Shown in pieces: positions 1 through 8,934 of a DNA stretch of 64,000 nucleotides. Source of the DNA: Pseudomonadales bacterium. Its GTDB lineage: Bacteria; Pseudomonadota; Gammaproteobacteria; Pseudomonadales; Pseudohongiellaceae. The stretch spans positions 21,594 through 85,593 of the forward strand of contig JALRKV010000014.1 in assembly GCA_023254735.1 (NCBI GenBank), written 5' to 3'. Every line of letters begins with the position of its first letter. Position 1 is the first letter of the stretch. The notes below the pieces were generated by a model. The model was given only the letters and a program-made list of their open reading frames with translations. It ran no database searches and was not told the DNA's origin. Both the position numbers and the translations under genes were made by a program.

Positions 1-744
<744 letters not shown>

Positions 745-798
745 CGATTTCATCCTTACCCTGGCAAAATTAGTAAAGCAAATGCCTTACATAATAGG

Positions 799-884
799 TG
801 TAACTCAATTACAAGATGACAGAATATTAGTCTTGTTCATCTATTTTTTCCAGTTTCATAGAAAATTTATGTAGTTAAACTACA
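799..884 (-). promoter_or_regulatory. Putative aceE promoter flanked by two TGTA-N7-TACA palindromes
   Basis: Two 15-bp inverted repeats lie upstream of aceE. One at 870-884 (TGTAGTTAAACTACA) has perfect 7-base arms about one central base. The other at 799-813 (TGTAACTCAATTACA) shares the outer TGTA/TACA. Their centres are 71 bp apart. Between them on the minus strand is a candidate promoter: -35 TGGAAA (847-852), 17-bp spacer, -10 TAATAT (824-829). This would place one palindrome at the transcription start and the other around -60. Such operators are typical of GntR-family repressors. The promoter match is moderate (4/6 in each box), and the regulator is inferred, not seen. Confidence 0.45.
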
Positions 885-955
885 AATTATTACGCAGTTC
901 TGGCGTTTTTGACATTATCGGCAACCTAGCCAAAAACCCTTAGCTTACAAACCAG

Positions 956-1858
956 CTAAAAGCCAAGGAGAGTGACCACCGCAACGACAACAAGCCAAAC
1001 GATTTGGCTACGCTCGAGAAGGCCGCTGAGAGCCTCTATCTCCAGACGCATCGCAGCATCGTCACAGTCAGCCTCCTTCGCCTCACAGGCGGCCGGCTCG
1101 GAAAGCGCGCATCGCGCCCAGTCGGCGAGCAACTGGGCGTTATCGCTCTGCGCTTTAAACTCCCACAGATGGCGCCGAAGACGGGCGACACAGCTATTAA
1201 AATCACCAACTAAAGAAAACGTGATTGCGAGCAGCCTGAGCGGCACCCACTCAATGACTGCGATTATCCTCTCGAGATATGCTTCATGGGTTCGATCCGC
1301 CTCGTCGCAAAGTTCAGCTCTAAGCTGATAACTAACATAGCCAAAGATCACACCTGCGGGCCCTGCAACAATATACAGCGTGTACATCATAAACATCCGC
1401 TCGAAGCTTCTATAGGCGAGCAGACGCTTAAATTGGGCGACGATTGCTGCACCGTCCTGCGCACTGGGGGGATTCTCGAGACGGAGTTCTGTTTCTAGAT
1501 AGTCGATGCATCCCTGCCTATCACCCGCGTTCCACGACCTCAGGAAATCCCGAACCAACCTTCCGGGCTGCGTTCGATCCATAGCAAAAAGGAGCACAAA
1601 GAGATGCAGAAACATCGTTGCAAGGCCGTAGAATGCTCCCTCGGCCAGCGACCCGAGAATCAGTACGAGTGCAATTAACGCGCCGTAGACTGCCCCCAGA
1701 GAAACCGCAACTGGATACCTGCTTCCCCCATCGATTTTCCCAACCAGGTTGCGCATGGCGCGCTGATAGCGCCCGAACCATGAATCATCGAAACGATCAG
1801 CATCTCGCAGCCACGTCGCCGTCAATACCAAGCCAAGTAAGATAACCAAGAATTTCAC
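956..1858 (-). CDS. ampE: AmpE-like regulatory inner-membrane protein
   Basis: This is a 300-residue integral membrane protein of the AmpE/CobD-like family. In beta-lactamase-regulating bacteria AmpE is encoded with AmpD and is thought to act as a membrane sensor or transporter in the muropeptide signalling route; its biochemical activity is not settled. The protein opens with a hydrophobic segment (VKFLVILLGLVL) and has further membrane stretches in the middle and at the extreme C-terminus. I chose the GTG at 1856-1858 because GAGGA lies about 7 bases upstream. A longer frame to 1894 adds 12 residues without a good ribosome-binding site. It follows ampD after a 57-base gap, so the pair is probably one transcript. 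Confidence 0.85.
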   Translation of the reverse strand: MKFLVILLGLVLTATWLRDADRFDDSWFGRYQRAMRNLVGKIDGGSRYPVAVSLGAVYGALIALVLILGSLAEGAFYGLATMFLHLFVLLFAMDRTQPGRLVRDFLRSWNAGDRQGCIDYLETELRLENPPSAQDGAAIVAQFKRLLAYRSFERMFMMYTLYIVAGPAGVIFGYVSYQLRAELCDEADRTHEAYLERIIAVIEWVPLRLLAITFSLVGDFNSCVARLRRHLWEFKAQSDNAQLLADWARCALSEPAACEAKEADCDDAAMRLEIEALSGLLERSQIVWLVVVAVVTLLGF

Positions 1859-1915
1859 GAAGCATCCTCGCTCGAAAAAAGTATTCTGAAGCATCCCGGA
1901 CAGCGGGTGCGCAAT

Positions 1916-2482
1916 TTATGACATGTCTCGCAGACGCGCGATTTCGCAGTGGAGCCTGTGCCAATCAAACCCTTCACCCGGATCAGTTTTGCGCCCCGCA
2001 GCTATATCACTATGCCCAACGATGCGCTCGGTCGTCACGCCCTCGTAATGGGATTCCAACGCGATTAGCAGCGCAGCGAGGGCGACGTACTGCGCCTTTT
2101 CAAATACATCATAGTCAGTTCCTTCAAGCTCGATGCCGATCGAAAAATCATTGCACTCTTCGCGCCCCTCAAAGGACGAGCGACCGGCATGCCAAGCGCG
2201 GCGGTCGAGGTTAACGAACTGGGTTACTTTACCTGTGCGCTCTATCAGCACGTGAGCAGATACCTCGAGACCTGCAATCTCTTCAAAGTAAGGGTGTTCA
2301 CTCACCTGAAGCTGATTGCAAAAAAATCGCTGAACGGCCCCGGTACCATAGTCACCCGGCGGCAGGCTGATGCTGTGCACCACGACAAGGTCTATCGGAA
2401 CGCCCTTGGGGCGATCGCCGAAATTGGGTGAGGCCACCTGCTCCGCAGGTGTAATCACGCCGTTCGAAATATGAAATCGCAT
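1916..2482 (-). CDS. ampD: 1,6-anhydro-N-acetylmuramyl-L-alanine amidase AmpD
   Basis: This cytoplasmic zinc amidase cleaves the lactyl-amide bond of anhydromuropeptides recovered from the wall, separating the stem peptide for recycling. In ampC-bearing species it keeps AmpR inactive. At 188 residues it matches the family. The amidase_2 fold is recognisable, with expected zinc ligands His36 (VVVHSISLPPG), His157 (IVGHSDIA) and Asp167 (GRKTDPG), the catalytic Glu118 in GIELEGTD, and Lys165. It has no signal peptide, in line with a cytosolic AmpD rather than a periplasmic AmiD. It is divergent from nadC and upstream of ampE, the order found in E. coli and Pseudomonas. Confidence 0.96.
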   Translation of the reverse strand: MRFHISNGVITPAEQVASPNFGDRPKGVPIDLVVVHSISLPPGDYGTGAVQRFFCNQLQVSEHPYFEEIAGLEVSAHVLIERTGKVTQFVNLDRRAWHAGRSSFEGREECNDFSIGIELEGTDYDVFEKAQYVALAALLIALESHYEGVTTERIVGHSDIAAGRKTDPGEGFDWHRLHCEIARLRDMS

Positions 2483-2635
2483 ACCGAGTTAATTAACCTG
2501 AGCCGAATATCCCACTAGCATACGCCAGCACAGCGCAGCCCGCATACCCTCTATTCCTATTCTATCGGCCTTGCGCCATACTTCTGTCACGTCACTTGAG
2601 ATTTATACCTAATTCGCAGTTACGCAGGACCCGCA

Positions 2636-3511
2636 ATGCAAACAAATCGCCCCGACAGCCAGCATCCGCCGCGAGACGACCTCATCAATATTGTCAGAAT
2701 GACCTTAGAGGAAGATATCGGCAGTGGTGACATTACCGCCGCGCTCATTCCAGCCGGCCGCGCCGCCACCGCAAAGATCATTGGGCGTGAACCGGGAATC
2801 CTCTGTGGCACGCACTACGCAGAGGAAGTGTTCTCTCAGATTGGTTTGACTTCGGGCAATGTCGCTATCGACTGGCTAGTTGGCGATGGCGATGAGGTCA
2901 AGGCTGGCACAGTCATTGCCTCGCTGTCGGGGTCTGCGCGCAGCATTCTTACAGGTGAACGCAGCGCGCTCAATATTCTCCAGACGCTTTCTGCTACGGC
3001 GACGACGAGTCGTCACTACGCGAGACTTGTGCGACATACAAAAGTGAAAATTCTTGACACTCGAAAGACGCTCCCGGCGCTGCGCACCGCGCAAAAATAC
3101 GCGGTTCGGGTTGGCGGTTGTGACAACCATCGCATCGGACTGTTCGACGCGTTTCTCATTAAAGAGAACCACATCGCGGCCTGTGGCGGCATCGCCGCTG
3201 CCATTCAACGGGCACGAACGTTAAACGGCGCTTTGCCGGTAGAAATCGAAGTACAGACGATGGCCGAGCTAGACGAGGCGATTGCCGCCTGCGCTGATAT
3301 TGTCATGCTCGACAACTTCGATTTAAAGCAAACCATTGCGGCGGTGGAGTACACGGCGGGACGAGTCAAACTCGAAGCATCCGGCAGCATCGATGACGCG
3401 CGCTTAGTAGAGATTGCCGAAACCGGCGTAGACTTTATTTCAATCGGTGCACTCACCAAACACTGCCGAGCGCTCGATCTATCCCTGTTATTTGATTTTG
3501 CGAAAGCCTGA
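2636..3511 (+). CDS. nadC: Nicotinate-nucleotide pyrophosphorylase (quinolinate phosphoribosyltransferase)
   Basis: NadC converts quinolinate and PRPP to nicotinate mononucleotide, CO2 and pyrophosphate in de novo NAD synthesis. The 291-residue protein has the two-domain type II phosphoribosyltransferase layout. An N-terminal sandwich domain contains EEDIGSGDIT (about 25-34). The barrel carries DTRKT (141-145), the arginine-rich AVRVGGCDNHR segment and KENH (176-179), all of which shape the quinolinate/PRPP site. A VEIEVQTMAEL strand and the ASGSID segment complete the phosphate-binding end. It is divergent from ampD with about 150 bases between them. No strong promoter match was found there. 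Confidence 0.97.
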   Translation: MQTNRPDSQHPPRDDLINIVRMTLEEDIGSGDITAALIPAGRAATAKIIGREPGILCGTHYAEEVFSQIGLTSGNVAIDWLVGDGDEVKAGTVIASLSGSARSILTGERSALNILQTLSATATTSRHYARLVRHTKVKILDTRKTLPALRTAQKYAVRVGGCDNHRIGLFDAFLIKENHIAACGGIAAAIQRARTLNGALPVEIEVQTMAELDEAIAACADIVMLDNFDLKQTIAAVEYTAGRVKLEASGSIDDARLVEIAETGVDFISIGALTKHCRALDLSLLFDFAKA

Positions 3512-3546
3512 CGGACCACGCCGTCAACCTGATTGAGGGCCTGCAT

Positions 3547-4329
3547 ATGATCTCACGTTTGCTAGACACTGCTCACAGCAACATTCAAGGAAACGTTAAT
3601 AGCAACATCCACGGCAAACCTGTGCTACCCAGTCACCAAGCTCTGCGCTCGGTCATCGGCGCTGCGCTCACAGTAATCACGCTTTTGAGCACCACCACAC
3701 TCTGGGCACATGCCGGCAGCCTTGATCAGAACGGTGGTCATTATCAATTTAACTCTTATCACTGCCATCTAGGCGGTTGTGAAATGCCAGACACCTTCAA
3801 TCGAGTTGGCCGCGATAGCCTGCTTATCGATAGACGCGAAAGAGAAAAGTTCTTCAACGAAGACGACTGGAACTTCGAACAAGATTTCGACAACGACTGC
3901 CAATCGACACGGCAAGAAATGCTCGTTCTGACCAGCAGAGTCGAGGCGCGTTTTACCAATCCACGAAACTGCATTGTGAGAACGGGGGAGTGGCTTGATG
4001 AATACACCGGCGACGTGTTTACAGTAGCGACTCAGATCGACATCGATCATGTAATTCCGAGGCTCTATGCTCATACACATGGTGGGGATCGATGGCCGCA
4101 GAGCAAAAAAATCCAATTCTCGAACGACCCGTTGAATCTGATGCTAGTGGAGAAGCGCGAAATCAGAAGGAAAGCGAATCGAGGCCCCAGTCGCTATCTA
4201 CCGCGGGAAGCGTTTCAGTGTGAGTATGCGAGGCTTTGGCGCGGCTTAGCGGCAAAATACGATCTCGATATCGACCAAAGGGACAATAGTGCTCTAAACA
4301 AGATCGAGAGCGGATGCGGGTCGGACTGA
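3547..4329 (+). CDS. Secreted YHCH-motif / HNH endonuclease-like protein
   Basis: The product has 260 residues. A long N-terminal region leads into a hydrophobic signal segment (about 34-54) with a likely signal peptidase site after AHA (56). Next come a YHCH-type motif (YHCHLGGC, 71-78) and a DUF1524-like HNH nuclease domain. The metal-finger elements are IDIDHVIP (Asp167/His168) and FSNDPLNL (Asn193, Asn197), followed by KANRGPSRYLP. Several cysteines (78, 118, 142 and two near the C-terminus) suggest disulfides in an extracytoplasmic protein. Known relatives are secreted, often non-specific nucleases; the substrate here is inferred. It lies 35 bases after nadC, with AGGG ahead of the ATG. 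An opposing hairpin closes the gene. It could also serve in DNA scavenging. Confidence 0.75.
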   Translation: MISRLLDTAHSNIQGNVNSNIHGKPVLPSHQALRSVIGAALTVITLLSTTTLWAHAGSLDQNGGHYQFNSYHCHLGGCEMPDTFNRVGRDSLLIDRREREKFFNEDDWNFEQDFDNDCQSTRQEMLVLTSRVEARFTNPRNCIVRTGEWLDEYTGDVFTVATQIDIDHVIPRLYAHTHGGDRWPQSKKIQFSNDPLNLMLVEKREIRRKANRGPSRYLPREAFQCEYARLWRGLAAKYDLDIDQRDNSALNKIESGCGSD

Positions 4330-4360
4330 ACCCGTCTAGCGCGAAGGCACCGACGGGTTT
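4329..4360. terminator. Hairpin between convergent genes
   Basis: An 8-bp perfect stem (AACCCGTC with GACGGGTT) and a 15-base loop begin at the stop codon of the HNH gene and lie between it and the convergent cytochrome c gene. The tail has only a short T run on the plus strand, so termination is plausible but not certain. Confidence 0.45.
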
Positions 4361-4384
4361 AGGCCTGAGAGTAGAGAGTGCGTG

Positions 4385-4837
4385 CTAGGGAGCGACGATA
4401 GTGATGTCGGCCATATTGCCATCAGGGTCGAGTGCCGATTCACCAGTTGGAAAGCCGTTTTCGGAAAGAATGTAGGCCACCACGTCGGTGTATTCCTCGA
4501 GCATCAGTGAGCCCGGGTTGTCCGCTGGCATTGTTCCTAGGATGGTTTCCCACATCCAGAGCACAGGCTGACCGTCCCATGACTTTAGCGCATCTCGATA
4601 AAAGCGCATATCGTGGCAGGTTTTGCAGGCCGTGTCGTAGGTTGCCTTGCCCGCGTCAACCTGCGCCTGGGTGAAGACACCGTCATTGATGGTGCGAGCT
4701 TCCGCAAGGGCGCTTTGCGAGGACATTAACCCGAGGACCAGCGACGCAGCGAACAATGCTCTCGTACGCGTTAAAATCGACAGACTCATCGAACTACTTT
4801 TCGAACTACTAGTCGCTTTTCTCATCTTACTACCCAT
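4385..4837 (-). CDS. Small monohaem c-type cytochrome
   Basis: The product is a 150-residue exported cytochrome. The signal peptide runs to about residue 45 (hydrophobic ALFAASLVLGL, then SALA). One haem c site, CKTCH, is at 71-75, and the likely axial methionine is Met103 in GTMPADNPGS. The MPADNPGSL...YTDVVAYILSENGFP stretch resembles small cytochrome domains that accept electrons from PQQ or other periplasmic dehydrogenases. No dehydrogenase gene is nearby, so its partner is unknown. The ATG at 4837 follows AAGGTAGGAAG. An upstream in-frame start at 4948 would add 37 residues ahead of the signal sequence and is less likely. It stands alone between the HNH gene and pilA. Confidence 0.85.
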   Translation of the reverse strand: MGSKMRKATSSSKSSSMSLSILTRTRALFAASLVLGLMSSQSALAEARTINDGVFTQAQVDAGKATYDTACKTCHDMRFYRDALKSWDGQPVLWMWETILGTMPADNPGSLMLEEYTDVVAYILSENGFPTGESALDPDGNMADITIVAP

Positions 4838-5266
4838 TATCTTCCTACCTTTCTTTAGCTTCGGCTCTTGCCTCTCCGAAGCCCCAATGTGAGCGCGTGG
4901 CGCGCATCTAATTAAGCCCGAGAAACATAAACTACCTCTCTCAATCATTCAAGGGCGGGTTCTGACGACTCCGGCATCAAGTACTACGCTGCTTGAGTGA
5001 ATTCAGCTTAGGTTTTGTCAGATTAATAGAACCTGAATGTCGTTTTGCGCGCAGATACGCGCTTTCCCCCGCTCCTCGCAAACCGACGCAACGGCCTCGT
5101 GGTGCAAATGAGCGAATTTAAAAATAACTGTCAGGAATCCTTCCCGAATCGGTTCTTGTATAGGGCAAGGGCGCCGCTTACTTAACGCATCGTCATAAAT
5201 CGCGCACACCAACTCCCCAAAAAAGTAACTCGTAGCTCAACTTAGAGACCACGATGGAGAAACACT
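4838..5266. other. Intergenic region between cytochrome c and pilA
   Basis: This 429-base gap lies between two divergent genes and must carry both promoters. I looked for a sigma-54 -24/-12 element ahead of pilA and saw no convincing GG-N10-GC match, and no strong sigma-70 pair. One minus-strand frame (5018-5212) has no family resemblance or ribosome-binding site. I see no hairpin or repeat that stands out. Confidence 0.5.
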
Positions 5267-5740
5267 ATGAACATGCCGACTTTTCAAATGCCTTCCACCG
5301 CTCGTTGCCTGTGCCAAATGCGAGCCAGACAAGGCGGTTTCACGCTCATCGAAATAATGGTGGTTATCGTCATTATAGGTATTTTAGCTCTGATCGCAGT
5401 GCCTCAATACAACGTGTTCTCACAGCGCGCAGAATTTACAGAGCTAGTCTCTGCTGCCTCGCCGCTTAGAACGTCTGTCGAAATTGCTATCCAGACACGC
5501 GGACCGGCAGATCTAGAAGCCCTAGACGGTGGGGCCGATGCTGCTATGGGAATTCCTGCACCGGTTGCCGCGGCCTCGGGGGTACACGGCAGCCAAGTAG
5601 CAAATGGCGTTATTGCCATGACGTGGCGTGCCGATGGGTCGCCTCTCGCGGGAATCACCTATACCTTGACGCCCAATGGCATCGTTCCGCCGGTTGCCTG
5701 GACAGTGGGCGGCACCTGCGAGGCAGCAAATTTTTGCTGA
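5267..5740 (+). CDS. pilA: Type IV major pilin-like protein PilA
   Basis: This is a type IVa pilin precursor of 157 residues. The class III signal is clear: RQGG|FTLIE, with PilD cleavage after Gly24, Phe25 as the mature N-terminus and Glu29 at position +5, then the hydrophobic spine IMVVIVIIGILALIAVPQY. The mature protein is about 133 residues and ends with a small Cys-Cys loop (Cys residues in GGTCEAANFC), the usual disulfide region. The ATG at 5267 has GGAGA about 9 bases upstream. An internal ATG at 5318 would give a more typical 7-residue leader but lacks a ribosome-binding site. It sits upstream of pilC and pilD, with pilB absent from its usual place between pilA and pilC. Confidence 0.92.
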   Translation: MNMPTFQMPSTARCLCQMRARQGGFTLIEIMVVIVIIGILALIAVPQYNVFSQRAEFTELVSAASPLRTSVEIAIQTRGPADLEALDGGADAAMGIPAPVAAASGVHGSQVANGVIAMTWRADGSPLAGITYTLTPNGIVPPVAWTVGGTCEAANFC

Positions 5741-5862
5741 AGCAAGCTCCTCGGCACACATCGGCAGAACTCGCGAAGTGCGCACGCGTAGCCTATACCT
5801 AGCTATATCTAATCAACATGAGTCACGCATAGACCCAAACTCACCCGTCAAGAGTCTAATTC

Positions 5863-7080
5863 ATGCCGCGGCAATCGACATCGACAACTTACACGTGGCA
5901 GGGCTTTGATAAATTCGGCAATCGCCGTAAAGGCGAGTTGCAAGCGCAGGACAAGCAGCTCGCGCTGCACAAGCTCTCGAAGATAGGTATTCGTCGGGGG
6001 CGTGTGAGGCGCGCCGGCCAATCCTCGTCTTTCTTGCCGCGCAATAGAATAAAGACCTCCCATGTCGCGCTCTTCACCCGGCAGCTAGCAACTATGATGA
6101 AAGCAGGGATTCCACTTGTTCAATCATTCGATATTGTCATTCAAGGTCTCGACCATCCGCGAATGAGTTTGATGACAACCACCATTCGAGCCGAAATTGC
6201 CGCCGGCAATAGTTTTGCCGAAAGTCTCCGCCGTTATCCACGCGTATTCGATACGCTCTATTGTAATCTGATCGAGGTCGGGGAGAGCTCCGGCTCACTA
6301 GAGGTCATGCTCGACCGGCTGGCCACATTCAAAGAGAAAACCGAAGCGCTCAAGGCGAAAATCCGCAAAGCGATGAACTATCCTATCGCCATAATCCTAG
6401 TCGCGCTGATGAGCTCTGGCATCATGCTGATTGAAGTGGTGCCCGCGCTCGCTGAAACCTTCTCGAATTTTGGCGCGGAACTGCCCGCGTTTACCCTTTT
6501 TGTTGTCGCACTTTCAGACTGGGTTGCAGCCTATTGGTGGCAATCCCTTCTTGGTGCCGTTGTTGTGCTGGTCCTATCGAAGGAAGCTCTGCTGCGGTTT
6601 AAAACGCTGCGCCAAGTCGTTGATCGGCTGCTGCTGCGGCTCCCCATTGTTGGCGCAATAATAAGAGCCGCCTGCTATGCGCGATTTAGTCGCACGCTGT
6701 CCACTCTGTATGCAGCGGGCGTACCCTTAGTAGATGCTCTAGACTCCGTCGCCGGAGCGACTGGCAACTATGTCTTCGAACAGGCTATCAATAGAATTCG
6801 GGCTGATGTTGCGAACGGCCAACCCCTTCACTCTGCCATTAGCGGCACGGAGCTTTTCCCGAGCATGATTAGCCAAATGGCTAGCATCGGCGAAGAATCC
6901 GGGGCTCTCGAAGCAATGCTCGAGAGGAGCGCAAGCCATTTTGAGGCTGAAGTCGATGATGCGGTAGACAGCCTGACTTCTCTCCTCGAACCTGCCATCA
7001 TAGTTGTCATTGGGATTCTCGTGGGTGGACTCGTGATAGCGATGTATCTCCCTATCTTCCAATTAGGTTCAGTGATCTAG
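5863..7080 (+). CDS. pilC: Type IV pilus inner-membrane platform protein PilC
   Basis: PilC is the GspF-family platform protein that couples the PilB and PilT motors to pilus growth in the inner membrane. The 405-residue protein starts with YTWQGFDKFGNRRKGELQA, the typical PilC/GspF N-terminal strand. It then has two repeated cytoplasmic helical domains, each opening with an FTRQLATMMKAGIPLVQSF-like or FSRTLSTLYAAGVPLVDAL-like motif, plus three membrane segments (about 170-190, 220-240 and a C-terminal one near IIVVIGILVGGLVIAMYLPIF). It lies 122 bases after pilA and 28 bases before pilD. The ATPase gene pilB, which normally precedes it, is not in the window. Confidence 0.95.
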   Translation: MPRQSTSTTYTWQGFDKFGNRRKGELQAQDKQLALHKLSKIGIRRGRVRRAGQSSSFLPRNRIKTSHVALFTRQLATMMKAGIPLVQSFDIVIQGLDHPRMSLMTTTIRAEIAAGNSFAESLRRYPRVFDTLYCNLIEVGESSGSLEVMLDRLATFKEKTEALKAKIRKAMNYPIAIILVALMSSGIMLIEVVPALAETFSNFGAELPAFTLFVVALSDWVAAYWWQSLLGAVVVLVLSKEALLRFKTLRQVVDRLLLRLPIVGAIIRAACYARFSRTLSTLYAAGVPLVDALDSVAGATGNYVFEQAINRIRADVANGQPLHSAISGTELFPSMISQMASIGEESGALEAMLERSASHFEAEVDDAVDSLTSLLEPAIIVVIGILVGGLVIAMYLPIFQLGSVI

Positions 7081-7108
7081 TCACACGCTTGGAGTCTCTC
7101 GATAGACC

Positions 7109-7981
7109 ATGACATTCGCTTCTGCCCTTGCTACTTACCCCACACTCCTCTTCGGCTGTGCTGCGCTTCTGGGGCTGCTTGTCGGCAGCTTTATTAACGT
7201 TGTCGCTTATCGCCTGCCGATCATGCTCGAACGTACTTGGCAGGAGCAGATCAGCGAGTCCCCTAGTGAACTCGCCTCGGAGACATTCAATCTCGCCGTT
7301 CCGCGTTCGCGATGTCCTACTTGTTCGACGCAATTGAGCGCGATCGAGAATGTGCCAGTGCTCAGTTACCTTGCTCTTCGTGGCCGCTGTAGACACTGCG
7401 GATCTGCGATACCCGGCCGCTACCCCCTCGTCGAGTTAGCTGCATCGCTTATCTCGGTTCTCATCGTGATGACCTTTGGCTATACGCTGAGCGTTCTCGC
7501 CTATCTCATTTTTGCCTGGTGTCTGCTCACAGCAAGTCTGATAGATCTAGATCACCATTTACTGCCCGACGACATCACACTTCCCCTCCTCTGGCTCGGC
7601 TTACTCATTGCCGCAACCGGACTCGGGCTGCCGGAGGTCTCACTTTTTGATTCAGTCGTCGGGGCCGCCGCGGGGTATCTAATCCTCTGGAGCCTCTTCT
7701 GGGCGTTTCTATTCGCCACCGGGAAAGAAGGCCTAGGCTACGGTGACTTCAAACTCCTTGCCGCATTAGGCGCGTGGCTAGGCTGGCAGGCACTGCTTCC
7801 TATTCTGTTATTGTCATCGCTTACGGGGGCCGTTGTCGGATTAGCACTAATCGCCTTCGGAGGACGCGAGCGAAGTTCACCGCTGCCGTTTGGCCCTTTC
7901 CTCGCCGCGGCAGGTTTTTCTATGTTAGTTTGGGGACCGAAGATTCTCGCCCTATACGCAGGTTTATTCACGGCGCTCTAA
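7109..7981 (+). CDS. pilD: Prepilin peptidase / N-methyltransferase PilD
   Basis: This membrane-embedded aspartic protease cleaves the leader of PilA and other prepilins and methylates the new N-terminal residue. At 290 residues it has the full bifunctional layout. The cytoplasmic methyltransferase loop has two zinc-type CxxC pairs (Cys69/72 and Cys94/97). The catalytic aspartates lie in LIDLDHHLLPDD (Asp146 or Asp148 region) and in GYGD (Asp213). Eight or so hydrophobic segments follow the A24 peptidase pattern. It is 28 bases after pilC and precedes coaE, as in Pseudomonas. Confidence 0.96.
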   Translation: MTFASALATYPTLLFGCAALLGLLVGSFINVVAYRLPIMLERTWQEQISESPSELASETFNLAVPRSRCPTCSTQLSAIENVPVLSYLALRGRCRHCGSAIPGRYPLVELAASLISVLIVMTFGYTLSVLAYLIFAWCLLTASLIDLDHHLLPDDITLPLLWLGLLIAATGLGLPEVSLFDSVVGAAAGYLILWSLFWAFLFATGKEGLGYGDFKLLAALGAWLGWQALLPILLLSSLTGAVVGLALIAFGGRERSSPLPFGPFLAAAGFSMLVWGPKILALYAGLFTAL

Positions 7982-8061
7982 AGCAGATCACCAGGAGTGT
8001 AGACGCTAGCCGTGATGTAACTACTCTCACCGAACGCAGAACAAAGGAAGAAAACGGAGTC

Positions 8062-8673
8062 ATGAGCGCGATGATTGTTGGACTCACAGGTGGCATCGGC
8101 AGCGGCAAAAGTGCGGCTGCGGATCTTTTTGCCGCCCAAGGAATTGAACTCGTGGATACGGACGTGCTCGCTCGAGAAGTCGTTGAGAGTGGCTCCCCGG
8201 CCCTCGCTGCAATCGCCGAGCGGTTCGGTAGCGAAATACTCGACGCATCCGGCGCGCTCGATAGAGCTCGTTTACGCGCAATTATTTTTGCCAATCCCGA
8301 GCAGAAAGCGTGGCTCGAGGGCCTGCTTCACCCCCTAATTAATGCGCTAATGCTGAGTCGCCTAGGCGCATGCACGGGGCCCTACTGCCTGCTGGTCTCT
8401 CCTCTGCTACTCGAAACCGAGCAAGCAAACGCAGTCGACAGAGTTCTCGTTATCGATGTCTGCAGAGAAACCCAGCTCGCGCGGACACTGCAGAGAGATG
8501 GCAGCAAAAGAGAAACTGTCGAGGCGATTATCGACTCTCAGATCCCACGCTCAGAACGGCTCAAACGCGCAGATGATATTATCAGCAACGAATCGGATTT
8601 AGAGACGCTCGCAAAAGCGGTGCTTGCCCAACACCAAACCTATTGCGCCATGGCTGAGAAAGCACGCGGATAG
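8062..8673 (+). CDS. coaE: Dephospho-CoA kinase
   Basis: CoaE phosphorylates dephospho-CoA at the ribose 3'-hydroxyl, the last step of CoA synthesis. The 203-residue length is standard. The P-loop GGIGSGKS is at 10-17, followed by the family segment ELVDTDVLAREVVE and, further on, the LLHPLI and SPLLLET lid motifs. The frame is open upstream to 7774 inside pilD, but the ATG at 8062 has GGAG five bases before it and gives the standard N-terminus (MIVGLTGGIGSGKS). In enterics zapD often lies between coaE and yacG; here only 50 bases separate them. Confidence 0.96.
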   Translation: MSAMIVGLTGGIGSGKSAAADLFAAQGIELVDTDVLAREVVESGSPALAAIAERFGSEILDASGALDRARLRAIIFANPEQKAWLEGLLHPLINALMLSRLGACTGPYCLLVSPLLLETEQANAVDRVLVIDVCRETQLARTLQRDGSKRETVEAIIDSQIPRSERLKRADDIISNESDLETLAKAVLAQHQTYCAMAEKARG

Positions 8674-8723
8674 CGCTCGCGCTGAAGGAAAAATGAAACA
8701 GAGATTAGAACGAGTTTACTAGT

Positions 8724-8921
8724 ATGAAAACAGTGAATTGCCCTACTTGCCAGACGCTCGTACCGTGGACAGAGGAAAACGAATCGCGCCCGTTTTGCAG
8801 CGAGCGATGTCGCCTAATAGATTTCGGCGAATGGGCGACGGAGGGACATAGAATCGCAGGCGAGCCCGACTATTCAGATGAATTCGATGAATTCGACGAA
8901 GGTTTCCATCAGGCCCCGTGA
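8724..8921 (+). CDS. yacG: Zinc-binding DNA gyrase inhibitor YacG
   Basis: This 65-residue protein has a four-cysteine zinc site (Cys6, Cys9, Cys25, Cys29) in the order CPTC...FCSERC, followed by the family signature [15 protein letters not shown]. In E. coli YacG binds the GyrB C-terminal region and blocks DNA binding by gyrase. The acidic tail contains EFDEFDEGF, encoded by a short 9-base tandem repeat (gatgaattc twice). It lies downstream of coaE and convergent with mutT, whose stop is 13 bases away. Confidence 0.94.
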   Translation: MKTVNCPTCQTLVPWTEENESRPFCSERCRLIDFGEWATEGHRIAGEPDYSDEFDEFDEGFHQAP

Positions 8922-8934
8922 AGCAGTCTGTACC

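Noticed and set aside
5018..5212. 64-codon minus-strand frame upstream of pilA
   Set aside because: No ribosome-binding site, no recognisable domain and no partner gene; probably chance.
5000..5266. Sigma-54 promoter for pilA
   Set aside because: pilA is sigma-54 dependent in Pseudomonas, but I could not find a GG-N10-GC core with acceptable flanks on the plus strand.
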